A stretch of 64,000 bases of DNA, taken from positions 1-64,000 of the forward strand of contig NZ_JACJQJ010000048.1 of the NCBI RefSeq assembly GCF_014696615.1, in the 5' to 3' direction. The position numbers and the translations under genes are program-made. Shown piece after piece: positions 56,579 through 64,000 of the stretch (position 1 is its first letter; each line of letters starts with the position of its first letter). The notes beneath the pieces are model-generated. The model was not told the DNA's origin. It saw nothing but the letters and a program-made list of their open reading frames with translations, and made no database searches. The stretch comes from Nostoc linckia FACHB-104 (GTDB lineage Bacteria > Cyanobacteriota > Cyanobacteriia > Cyanobacteriales > Nostocaceae).

Positions 56579-57028
56579 ATGTTAGATATTGATGAAATGA
56601 GTTTAAAAGAAATACATGAACTACTACACAAAGTAGGATATGGTCATCTGGGCTGTATACACGAAGGTAAACCCTACGTGATACCAATGTATTATTATCT
56701 CGAAGAAGAGGACATCTACCTGTTTACAACAGTTGGGATGAAAACTCATGACATAGATGCGAATCCAGAAATCTGCCTACAGGTTGAAGAAATTAACGGG
56801 TCTCTGCATTGGCGCAGCGTGATTGTGAATGGTCGAGCCTCGCGCCTCACCGAGAATTCAGACATTGATCGTGCAATGAACTTGATCAAAGAGCGCAATA
56901 CAACGCTGTCACCCGCAATCAATCGAACTTGGATTGATTCTGAGGGACGTTCAGAAGCGATCGCCATCTACCGCATCCACGAGTATGAATTAAGCGGACA
57001 CACGACTGATGGAGTCAGCAGTCGCTAA
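56579..57028 (+). CDS. Pyridoxamine 5'-phosphate oxidase-family flavin-binding protein (NimA-like)
   Basis: A 149-residue split-barrel flavin-binding protein. It has GYGHLGCIHEGKPYVIPMYYY and TTVGMKTHDIDANPEICLQV, the pattern of the Pyridox_ox_2/NimA group, whose members bind FMN or F420 and reduce nitro or other compounds. The frame can begin five codons earlier at a GTG (56564). The ATG was preferred, but neither has a strong ribosome site. It lies 45 bases before the P-type ATPase gene on the same strand. Confidence 0.85.
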   Translation: MLDIDEMSLKEIHELLHKVGYGHLGCIHEGKPYVIPMYYYLEEEDIYLFTTVGMKTHDIDANPEICLQVEEINGSLHWRSVIVNGRASRLTENSDIDRAMNLIKERNTTLSPAINRTWIDSEGRSEAIAIYRIHEYELSGHTTDGVSSR

Positions 57029-57073
57029 GAACCGAAATACTGTTTTTGATGTTTCATAGGAAAAAGCAGAATT

Positions 57074-59737
57074 ATGGTTTCGATGGTCGATATCAATACT
57101 GTAGCTGGCTTATCTGAGCAAGAGGCGATCGCTCGGCTCAAAGATGAAGGCTATAATGAACTCCCCTCGGCTCGCTCTCGCAGTATTTTATCCTTTGCTT
57201 GGGAAACCGTTCAAGATCCGATCTTCCTGTTACTGGTCGGCGGCGGTATCATCTATTGGATTTTAGGCGACCTACAAGAAGCCTTAATTTTGCTGGGTTT
57301 CGTCTTTTTTATCACAGGGATCAGTCTTTACCAGGAAGGTAAAACCGAACACGCCCTAGAAGCATTACGCGACCTTTCCAGTCCTCGCGCCTTGGTGATT
57401 CGGGATGGTGAGCGAAAACGGATTGCAGGGCGAGAAGTTGTTAGGGGAGATATCTTAGTTCTAGCAGAAGGCGATCGCATTTCTGCCGATGCAATCATGC
57501 TATCTTGCACAAATTTTTCCACCGATGAGTCATTATTAACCGGGGAATCCTTACCAGTCCGTAAAATTGCTGCCGCCGCTACCGTGGAAATGGCACGTCC
57601 AGGGGGCGATGAGTTGCCGTTTGTGTATTCTGGCACCTTAGTAGTTCAAGGACAGGGAATTGCTCAAGTCCAAGCGGTGGGCGCTCAAACGGAGATGGGC
57701 AAGATTGGTAAGGCTTTGCAAAAAGTTAAGCCAGAACCGACTCCCCTACAACAGGAAATGACTCGGTTGGTGAGTCGCTTATTTGGTATCGCTTTATTGT
57801 TGTGTGTGGCGATTGTAGTGATTTATGGACTGACGCGGGGAGATTGGCTCAAAGGATTTCTTGCGGGTATTACCTTAGCGATGGCAATTTTGCCGAATGA
57901 ATTTCCGGTTGTCGTGACGATTTTCTTAGCATTAGGAGCTTGGCGCATTTCTCAGAAACACGTCTTAGCTCGTCGTGCTTCCGCCGTGGAAACCTTGGGT
58001 TCTGCAACGGTTCTGTGTGTGGATAAAACTGGGACACTAACCCTGAATCAGATGGCTGTACAACAGCTATTCGCATACAACCAGGCAGAAAACCCTCACC
58101 CATATAATTTGGAATTGCATTTAAGAGAGTTGCTCCCCGAAGCATTTCATGAATTAGTCGAGTTTTGCATTCTGGCCAGTCAGAGAGATCCATTTGATCC
58201 AATGGAGAAAGCATTTAAGGAATTAGGAGATCGCTATCTGGCACATACTGAACATCTGCACAACGATTGGATACTGTTACGAGAATATCCGCTTTCACCG
58301 CAGCTATTGGCAATGTCTCACGTTTGGCAGTCAGCCGATGGACAACAGTATGAAATTGCTGCCAAAGGAGCGCCGGAAGCGATCGCGGATCTCTGTCATT
58401 TCACGCCCCAACAGCAGAAAATTATGGCAGCCCAAATCAGTGAAATGGCAGATCAAGGATTGCGTGTGTTAGGCGTTGCCAAAGCCTCTCTTGTTGATGC
58501 ACCGCCCCCATTTTTACCGCCTCATCCGTCGCTCAATCCGCATCATTTACCCGACGAGCAACATGACTTTCCTTTTCAATTTCTCGGATTGGTAGGACTG
58601 TCTGATCCAGTGCGTCCAAATGTGGCGGCGGCGATTCAAGAGTGTTACACCGCAGGTATTCGAGTGGTGATGATTACGGGTGATTATCCCGGAACGGCTC
58701 AAACTATTGCCCGTCAGATTGGATTGATGCAAATGGGAGCTATTTTGACGGGAGCAGAATTGGATCTCATGAGTGATCTTGAACTCCAGGAGCGCATTCA
58801 AAGTACAAACATCTTTGCACGCGCTGTTCCCGAACAAAAACTGCGGTTAGTTAATGCTTTGAAATCCCAGGGTGAAGTCGTCGCCATGACTGGGGATGGT
58901 GTGAATGATGCCCCTGCTCTCAAATCTGCCCAAATTGGGATTGCGATGGGACAGCGAGGTACAGATGTTGCTCGTGAGTCGGCGGCTTTAGTGTTATTAG
59001 ATGATGATTTTTCGTCCATTGTGCAAGCAGTGAAAATGGGACGGCGAATTTTTGATAATCTCCGCAAAGCAATGGCATATTTGCTAGCGATTCACATTCC
59101 CATTGCTGGGATGTCTTTAATCCCAGTGCTGTTTAAGTTGCCATTAGTATTACTTCCCGTTCACGTTGCCTTTCTACATTTAATTATTGATCCAGCTTGC
59201 TCAATCGTTTTAGAAGCCGAACCCGCAGAAGCAACGGTGATGCAGCGTCCTCCCCGCAACCCCAAAGAACCATTATTTGGTAAGAAGACTTTGGCTTTGG
59301 CAATGCTACAAGGGTTAGGGATTTTAGCGATCGCTCTCGTCATCTTTGTGGTTGCACTATATCGCAGACAAGGCGAACTTGATGCCCGTGCCTTAACGTT
59401 TACGACATTAATTTTAGCAAATTTAGGATTAATTTTGAGTGAAAGTTCTTCATCGCGCCTCAGCCTCAAAATACTGAAATCTCCCAATAATGCCCTTTGG
59501 TGGGTGATTGGTGGGGGAGTGGCTTTTCTCTCGTTCGTGTTGTATGTCCCATTTTTGCGTCAATTGTTTAGCTTCTCCTTCTTACACCCAATCGACTTGG
59601 CAATTTGTTTAGGCGGTGGCGCGATCGCTCTGCTTTGGTTTGAACAGTTAAAGTTTCTCAATCGACCCCAAAGAGTTATTAAATCCAAATCAAGAAAACC
59701 TATGCAGGAAAATCGAAGCAGGAATAGCGATCGCTAA
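57074..59737 (+). CDS. P-type cation ATPase with unusual ion-site residues
   Basis: An 887-residue ATP-driven cation pump of the Ca2+-ATPase-like (P2) type, with normal length and layout: N-terminal cation_ATPase_N, the actuator TGES motif (LLTGESLPV), the phosphorylated D317 in DKTGTLT, the TGDGVNDAPAL hinge and about ten membrane helices. The ion-binding M4 motif reads P274-N-E-F-P, where Ca2+ pumps have PEGLP and close bacterial relatives PEEFP. M6 reads FLHLIIDP (H702, D706), where I would expect Glu at H702. The transported ion is therefore uncertain. The C-terminus ends in a basic tail. A 29-base piece near its 3' end is repeated 4 kb downstream. Confidence 0.94.
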   Translation: MVSMVDINTVAGLSEQEAIARLKDEGYNELPSARSRSILSFAWETVQDPIFLLLVGGGIIYWILGDLQEALILLGFVFFITGISLYQEGKTEHALEALRDLSSPRALVIRDGERKRIAGREVVRGDILVLAEGDRISADAIMLSCTNFSTDESLLTGESLPVRKIAAAATVEMARPGGDELPFVYSGTLVVQGQGIAQVQAVGAQTEMGKIGKALQKVKPEPTPLQQEMTRLVSRLFGIALLLCVAIVVIYGLTRGDWLKGFLAGITLAMAILPNEFPVVVTIFLALGAWRISQKHVLARRASAVETLGSATVLCVDKTGTLTLNQMAVQQLFAYNQAENPHPYNLELHLRELLPEAFHELVEFCILASQRDPFDPMEKAFKELGDRYLAHTEHLHNDWILLREYPLSPQLLAMSHVWQSADGQQYEIAAKGAPEAIADLCHFTPQQQKIMAAQISEMADQGLRVLGVAKASLVDAPPPFLPPHPSLNPHHLPDEQHDFPFQFLGLVGLSDPVRPNVAAAIQECYTAGIRVVMITGDYPGTAQTIARQIGLMQMGAILTGAELDLMSDLELQERIQSTNIFARAVPEQKLRLVNALKSQGEVVAMTGDGVNDAPALKSAQIGIAMGQRGTDVARESAALVLLDDDFSSIVQAVKMGRRIFDNLRKAMAYLLAIHIPIAGMSLIPVLFKLPLVLLPVHVAFLHLIIDPACSIVLEAEPAEATVMQRPPRNPKEPLFGKKTLALAMLQGLGILAIALVIFVVALYRRQGELDARALTFTTLILANLGLILSESSSSRLSLKILKSPNNALWWVIGGGVAFLSFVLYVPFLRQLFSFSFLHPIDLAICLGGGAIALLWFEQLKFLNRPQRVIKSKSRKPMQENRSRNSDR
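59621..59649. repeat. Source copy of a 29-bp sequence repeated at 63616-63644
   Basis: Part of the P-type ATPase coding sequence, beginning with the HIP1 octamer. It matches 63616-63644 at 28 of 29 bases. Confidence 0.6.
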
Positions 59738-59796
59738 ACAATAAAATCAATTAAAACAAGTTTGGCAAATTTAACAAATTCAAAAAGGAGCGCATT

Positions 59797-62700
59797 ATGG
59801 ATAAAATCAGAGTTTTATTTTTCAATCAGTCTAATGGCAGTGATGCGTTTAGCCAAGATATTGAGGATATTTTAGCATATCTGATATCTCGCCCCAGCTT
59901 AATATTAGAACAAACAGTTTCAATAGAAGATGCTAAAGAAAAACTAGCAGATAATAATCATGATGTTTTGATAATGTGGGTTGATCATAAAAATTATGAT
60001 GCTTGGCATCAGTTAGATAATTTCATGGAAGAGTCAGAGACATTATATTATCTGGGATTTATTGTTATTTTTAGCTTTAAAGAAGGAAACTTACTCGAAA
60101 ATGCTCGCGAAGCGATGTTGCGGCGAATATATCCATTTGTCTGCCCTATAGACTTTGAAGTATTTCTGGCATGTATTGAAGCACTAGATTCAAAAATGAA
60201 GTATAAGAAATCTCTGGCAGATTTAAAGAATGCTTTACTTAAAGCGGACAGTTTAGATTCTATCGTAAAGAAGGCACTTCAACAGTTAAATACCCATCCA
60301 TTAGTTGGATATGACGGGGCAAGTATATCGTTGGTTGATAGAACAACTAAAATTGGTAAAAGATATTTATTAAAAATTGATCCACCAAGCCTTCGTCCAG
60401 ATCGAAGTCTTCAGAAAGATATCCACGGCGACAAGGCTCTCTTGATTTTCTGGTGGAACTGGTATTTAGCGATACGAAGTAGTCAACTGATTAATGCTGA
60501 AGAGCTTGATTTATGGTTTATAAACTTCATATCCCTCGTATCCAGAATAGCTGGTGACAAATTGATGATGAAAGTCGATAGAGAAACAGTAGTTATCATA
60601 GAAGATATTGAATCTTTAAGTAAAAAACAATTAATTGACTTTGGTTGGAAACGCGAAGTTTCAACACAAGACATTAAATCTTGGATTGGATTAGCTGCGA
60701 AACATCAAGATCAGACAGTAGCGGTTATTACTCTCCATCATAAAATATCAGGTAAATATAAAAAATCTAGTCAGAAACTCATAGAATATCTGAGAAATTT
60801 TGGTGAGATTTTTGCCGATGCGATTCAGAATTTCTTTCTCAAAAGGAACGAGTGTGTGATCAAAGCAATAATCAATGAAATGGGAGACGATTTGAAGAGT
60901 GAAGATTTGGTAAGACAAATACTCCAGAAATTGAAAGATGAGTTGCATTGTCATACCTGTAACTATTTTTTAGTTTCATATGATTCTGACAATAAAGAAA
61001 TATTGAAGGAGGAATGGAGATCAGCTAAAGATGATTCAGATGCTATAAAAAAACTAGAAAAAAGTTCCCATAAATTTAAGAAAGGTGATGGCATTGTAGG
61101 GGCTGTACTAAAGGATGGCAAGAGTAGAATTGTCCCTAATGCATCTGAAGATAAAGAATTTCTCCCAACCCTTAACCATCCAGGCTACAATCTTTCTATG
61201 TTAGCAGTACCTGTAATACCGATATCTAACAAACACTCAAATAAACCTAATCGTATCATTGGTGTGATTTGTTGCTACGAGGAAAAACCAGATTATTTTA
61301 CTGTTTATGATCGAGATCTTGTTGAAGATATTGCACTGAGTGCAGCCACTGTAATTGAACGTACAATGACCTTAGAGTTCTCGAATGATATCAGTTCAGA
61401 AATGGCTAAACTTGTGCTAGATACAGATAAATCTGAAAAACTGCTCAAGCAAATTTGTAACCATGCATTGAGAGTGACAAGTGCTGGATCGGCCAGTATT
61501 CATCTTCTCAATTATTTAGAAAAAGAAAAAAAATATATACCCATAAAAATACCCTTTTATACTTATCCTCATGGTGAAGAAGCAGATCCTCGTTTAAATG
61601 GTTATGGCACTACTGATTTGGTAATAGAAAAGGGCAAAACTGTAGAGTTTTCAGAACACCATAGAAACTTTTATAGGATTGCCCCAGAACAAATAGAAAA
61701 AGGTGTTAAATATAAGATCGTTGTCCCTCTACTCACCAGTAAAGATAATCAACAATTACTGATTGGAGCCTTATACTTGAATAAATACTCAGAAGAACCA
61801 TTGTCTAAAGTTGAAAAGTTCGCATTAGAACTATTAGCAAGTCAAGCAGCTAGCATCATCTACGATCAGAAGATATTATCCGAAAATAAGTTCATGGCTG
61901 ATGCTCACGAACATTTTGTTAGAGCTATTCAATCGATAGCGGACAACGACAATATAGACTTACTGTTACGAGATATTGCAAAATACTCCTGTTCGCTCGT
62001 AAATGCGAATTTCAGCTATCTAGTTATTCGTGATATTACAAATAATTTTAAAGTCAAAGCTGCATGGCCTGAATATATATTAACTGATTTAAAGAGTAAG
62101 CATCGTGAAGATAATAAGATAGGAATCACAGGTCTTGTTTCTAACACAGGGGAAAGCATTCTTATTAATGATATTCATGAACACAAGAAAAATAACTCAG
62201 AATATGGACAGGCATATATTGAATTTAAAAAGGACACTTGTTCGGAGTTAGCCGTACCTATTTTAGAAAAAGATGGCACGGTAATTGGTATAATTAACCT
62301 TGAGCATCGTAAACCTTATGCTTTCACTAGGCTACATCAGACTGTCATCGAACATTTTGCAAGACAGGTTGCAATTGCATTTCAAAAGAAAAACCTTATT
62401 GATCGCATTAGGAGTAATAACAGATTATTAACTACTCTGCATCAATCTTTCCCCAATATTATGTCGGAATCTGCTCAAAATATTCTATATCAAGTAGTTT
62501 CTACGACTCCTGAAGCTTTAGGCGCTAAAGAAGTTATCGTGATTACGTATAAAAAGGGTAAAGATGATCATACGATTGATGAAATTTTTCCACCTAGATG
62601 TAATTATTTGATAAAAGACTTAAAAAAAATTTCTTTAGATGTTTATGTTAATCAGGAAGAGAAGATTTACCGAGATGGTAATATCGATCAAAATAACAAA

Positions 62701-63366
62701 GGTTATAACCAGATAAAGTTTGAAAAACCTGTAATTTCTGGATTATGCTTTCCTTTATCTTCTGGGTTAAAAAAAATGGGGGTCATATGGATACTTTTCT
62801 CGAAATCCATTGATCAAGAACAGCTAGAAGAGGATAAGGATGTATACAAAGTTTATATAAATCAGATTGCATTAGCGTACGAAAATGCCACGCGGCTTGA
62901 AGAATTAAAAAAGAAGGCTAGTGAAGATTTATCTAAAGACATTAAAATTGATTACAAGTATGCACGACAGCAGGCAACATTCTTTTTTGTGATTTCAGTA
63001 GTTGCTTCAATCACAGGTCTTGGATTGATTTTTGCTGGTGTTCCTCAGTTATTAAAAAGTGATGCCAAAAATATTATAAATGGAGGAGGAATTTCTGCTG
63101 TGACAGGTGTGATATTAGAGGCAGTTACTATATTAGCTTTTAATCGTGCTAAAGAGGCAAACGAAAGATTAGATCGATATCATCAAGAAATTTACCATGT
63201 TGGTGAGCTAAGTATTCTACTTTCTGCTACAGAACAACTTGATCCTCAAATTGTGCAAGAAGAAAAGAAAAAGATTATTCAGACTACGACTAATCATTGG
63301 CTGAATTCAATCAATGACGTGAGGAATACTGATAAGGTTAATGAAGTCAAAAAAAATGATAAGTAG
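59797..63366 (+). CDS. Five-GAF sensor protein with a C-terminal cyanobacterial TRADD-N-associated membrane domain
   Basis: A 1189-residue protein with a good ribosome site (AAGGAG, seven bases before the ATG). Residues 1-135 resemble a degenerate receiver-like fold (IRVLFFNQSNGSD, DVLIMWVDHK). About five GAF domains follow (near 145-350, 365-540, 550-700, 710-870 and 885-1035), with recurring IVGAVLKDGKSRIVPNA or GLVSNTGESILINDI and AVPIL elements. The C-terminus has two transmembrane helices (about 1059-1082, FFFVISVVASITGLGLIFAG, and 1096-1117, GISAVTGVILEAVTILAF) and then a coiled segment with RLDRYHQEIYHVGEL. This matches what I recall of the cyanobacterial TRADD-N-associated two-transmembrane domain from predicted immunity/cell-death proteins. 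No catalytic domain was seen, so it may sense ligands and signal through membrane assembly. Confidence 0.85.
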   Translation: MDKIRVLFFNQSNGSDAFSQDIEDILAYLISRPSLILEQTVSIEDAKEKLADNNHDVLIMWVDHKNYDAWHQLDNFMEESETLYYLGFIVIFSFKEGNLLENAREAMLRRIYPFVCPIDFEVFLACIEALDSKMKYKKSLADLKNALLKADSLDSIVKKALQQLNTHPLVGYDGASISLVDRTTKIGKRYLLKIDPPSLRPDRSLQKDIHGDKALLIFWWNWYLAIRSSQLINAEELDLWFINFISLVSRIAGDKLMMKVDRETVVIIEDIESLSKKQLIDFGWKREVSTQDIKSWIGLAAKHQDQTVAVITLHHKISGKYKKSSQKLIEYLRNFGEIFADAIQNFFLKRNECVIKAIINEMGDDLKSEDLVRQILQKLKDELHCHTCNYFLVSYDSDNKEILKEEWRSAKDDSDAIKKLEKSSHKFKKGDGIVGAVLKDGKSRIVPNASEDKEFLPTLNHPGYNLSMLAVPVIPISNKHSNKPNRIIGVICCYEEKPDYFTVYDRDLVEDIALSAATVIERTMTLEFSNDISSEMAKLVLDTDKSEKLLKQICNHALRVTSAGSASIHLLNYLEKEKKYIPIKIPFYTYPHGEEADPRLNGYGTTDLVIEKGKTVEFSEHHRNFYRIAPEQIEKGVKYKIVVPLLTSKDNQQLLIGALYLNKYSEEPLSKVEKFALELLASQAASIIYDQKILSENKFMADAHEHFVRAIQSIADNDNIDLLLRDIAKYSCSLVNANFSYLVIRDITNNFKVKAAWPEYILTDLKSKHREDNKIGITGLVSNTGESILINDIHEHKKNNSEYGQAYIEFKKDTCSELAVPILEKDGTVIGIINLEHRKPYAFTRLHQTVIEHFARQVAIAFQKKNLIDRIRSNNRLLTTLHQSFPNIMSESAQNILYQVVSTTPEALGAKEVIVITYKKGKDDHTIDEIFPPRCNYLIKDLKKISLDVYVNQEEKIYRDGNIDQNNKGYNQIKFEKPVISGLCFPLSSGLKKMGVIWILFSKSIDQEQLEEDKDVYKVYINQIALAYENATRLEELKKKASEDLSKDIKIDYKYARQQATFFFVISVVASITGLGLIFAGVPQLLKSDAKNIINGGGISAVTGVILEAVTILAFNRAKEANERLDRYHQEIYHVGELSILLSATEQLDPQIVQEEKKKIIQTTTNHWLNSINDVRNTDKVNEVKKNDK

Positions 63367-63513
63367 GTGTCGAAATAAAGTGAAGATATTTTTCAGTGCG
63401 ATCGCTAAAATCATGAGTAACAATTGCGATCGCGGTACCCCATTGATTTAATTGTGGAATATTCTGTCAGCTAAAATCCAGAAAGTGTATCCTTGTAGTA
63501 AAACCAAACGTCT

Positions 63514-63606
63514 ATGCAAGTTACGTTTGACTTACCTGATGAAGTTGTAAATCAGCTTCAACCCTTTGCAGACAAACTTCCTCAAATCCTAGAATTGGGG
63601 TTATGA
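63514..63606 (+). pseudogene. Truncated antitoxin-like gene fragment
   Basis: The ATG-initiated frame reads MQVTFDLPDEVVNQLQPFAD then KLPQILELGL and a TGA. Intact cyanobacterial relatives as I remember them continue with R-E-L-N-A after LGL. Here the next codons are TGA-GAA-GTG-AAT, so a CGA arginine codon appears to have become TGA, and after AAT the sequence switches to an unrelated fragment. It belongs to a small family of antitoxin-like or AbrB/UPF0175-like proteins. The exact family is unsure. Confidence 0.55.
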
Positions 63607-63615
63607 GAAGTGAAT

Positions 63616-63644
63616 GCGATCGCTCTGCTTCGGTTTGAACAGTT
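63616..63644. repeat. 29-bp copy of the P-type ATPase gene end
   Basis: Identical to 59621-59649 apart from one base, starting exactly at a HIP1 octamer. It directly follows the point where the antitoxin-like fragment loses similarity to its relatives. Confidence 0.6.
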
Positions 63645-63719
63645 GGTTGTGTTGGTAGAGCGATGTCTACTACTGGCCGCGCCTACGCTTTTTAGAGATG
63701 AACAATTTTCAAAGTCCTG

Positions 63720-64000
63720 TTATTCAATTACCTGAACAGTGACTTCAAATTGTTCAATATTTGATTGCTCACCAGCCCACTCACGCAAGTTTTTCAGTTG
63801 TAATTTGACATGACCGGGATTGTTTGCTTGAAAGGTAAACACATGCTGTCCACCACTACCAATCCCAGCATTACTAGGCAGATTAAACTTGTCACTCTTC
63901 AATTGTAAAACTTGTGTATCTAAAGTGGGTTTCGACCAACGATAGCCGGTTGTTGGATTTTCGTCCAAATGAACTATTAGTATCTGTCTACACTTGAGCG
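63720..64000 (-). CDS. Chagasin-family (I42) protease inhibitor, 5' end beyond the window
   Basis: The minus-strand frame ends at 63720 and runs open past the window edge, so the gene is partial at its N-terminus; the TTG at 63968 is not the true start. The visible 93 residues hold the inhibitor loops of the chagasin family: ENPTTGYRW (the NPTTG loop), GIGSGGQHVFTF (the GxGG loop) and LREWAGEQ (the RPW-like loop), on an immunoglobulin-type beta sandwich. Such proteins block papain-like cysteine proteases. The part outside the window would normally carry a signal peptide. The target in this organism is unknown. Confidence 0.85.
   Translation of the reverse strand, partial: LKCRQILIVHLDENPTTGYRWSKPTLDTQVLQLKSDKFNLPSNAGIGSGGQHVFTFQANNPGHVKLQLKNLREWAGEQSNIEQFEVTVQVIE

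Larger units (their letters stand above)
63367..63719. other. 353-bp spacer with a broken antitoxin-like gene and an ATPase-derived fragment
   Basis: Holds the pseudogene at 63514-63606 and the 29-base ATPase duplicate at 63616-63644. Two HIP1 octamers lie at its left end. No intact gene was seen. Confidence 0.6.

Overview
The window looks like chromosomal DNA of a filamentous, probably heterocyst-forming cyanobacterium (Nostocales type). The evidence is the very frequent HIP1 octamer gcgatcgc in genes and spacers, heptameric short tandem repeats in spacers, AT-leaning coding DNA, and families typical of this group: hybrid kinases with chains of PAS domains, AAA-WD40 proteins, two-partner secretion, CHAT/caspase proteins and WG repeats. 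No rRNA, tRNA or CRISPR array was recognised.

Layout. 0-6 kb: the 3' end of an unknown gene, a 1644-residue hybrid histidine kinase with a possible bilin-binding GAF domain, and a repeat-rich spacer. 6-14 kb: small metabolic genes (aspartoacylase-like, LysR regulator, aldehyde dehydrogenase, membrane esterase), a Rieske-type oxygenase that has lost its Rieske domain, a likely release-factor gene remnant and a GNAT acetyltransferase. 14-19 kb: a coupled pair of AAA ATPases, one with an N-terminal HTH and one with a C-terminal WD40 propeller. 19.5-23 kb: two exported proteins of unknown function. 23-28 kb: an AraC regulator, an unknown protein, a kinase-like protein and, divergent from it, a leucyl-tRNA synthetase with no CP1 editing domain. 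28-34 kb: a VOC protein, an RND efflux pair and a phosphotransferase. 35-38.4 kb: an ArsR regulator with a fused double AHSA1 protein behind a long palindromic operator, then azoreductase divergent from an AraC regulator. 38.5-43.5 kb: a WG-repeat protein, an FkbM methyltransferase and three unknowns. 43.5-46.5 kb: two MITE copies and a G+C-rich katG. 46.8-56.2 kb: a run of co-oriented exported proteins (Tat-type caspase, TpsB transporter, TpsA haemagglutinin-like protein, CHAT-TPR protease). 56.5-64 kb: a flavin-binding protein, a P-type ATPase with unusual ion-site residues, a five-GAF protein ending in a TRADD-N-associated membrane module, a broken antitoxin-like gene and the end of a chagasin-like inhibitor gene.

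The points most worth following up are the CP1-less LeuRS paralogue with its divergent kinase-like neighbour, the exported caspase/TPS/CHAT locus, the GAF protein with the cyanobacterial TRADD-N-associated transmembrane domain, and the Rieske-less oxygenase. The spacers carry at least three kinds of small non-coding repeat: a 191-bp MITE-like element, G+C-rich or purine/pyrimidine-rich hairpin elements, and heptamer repeats. Function calls rest on motifs read by eye. No database search was possible.
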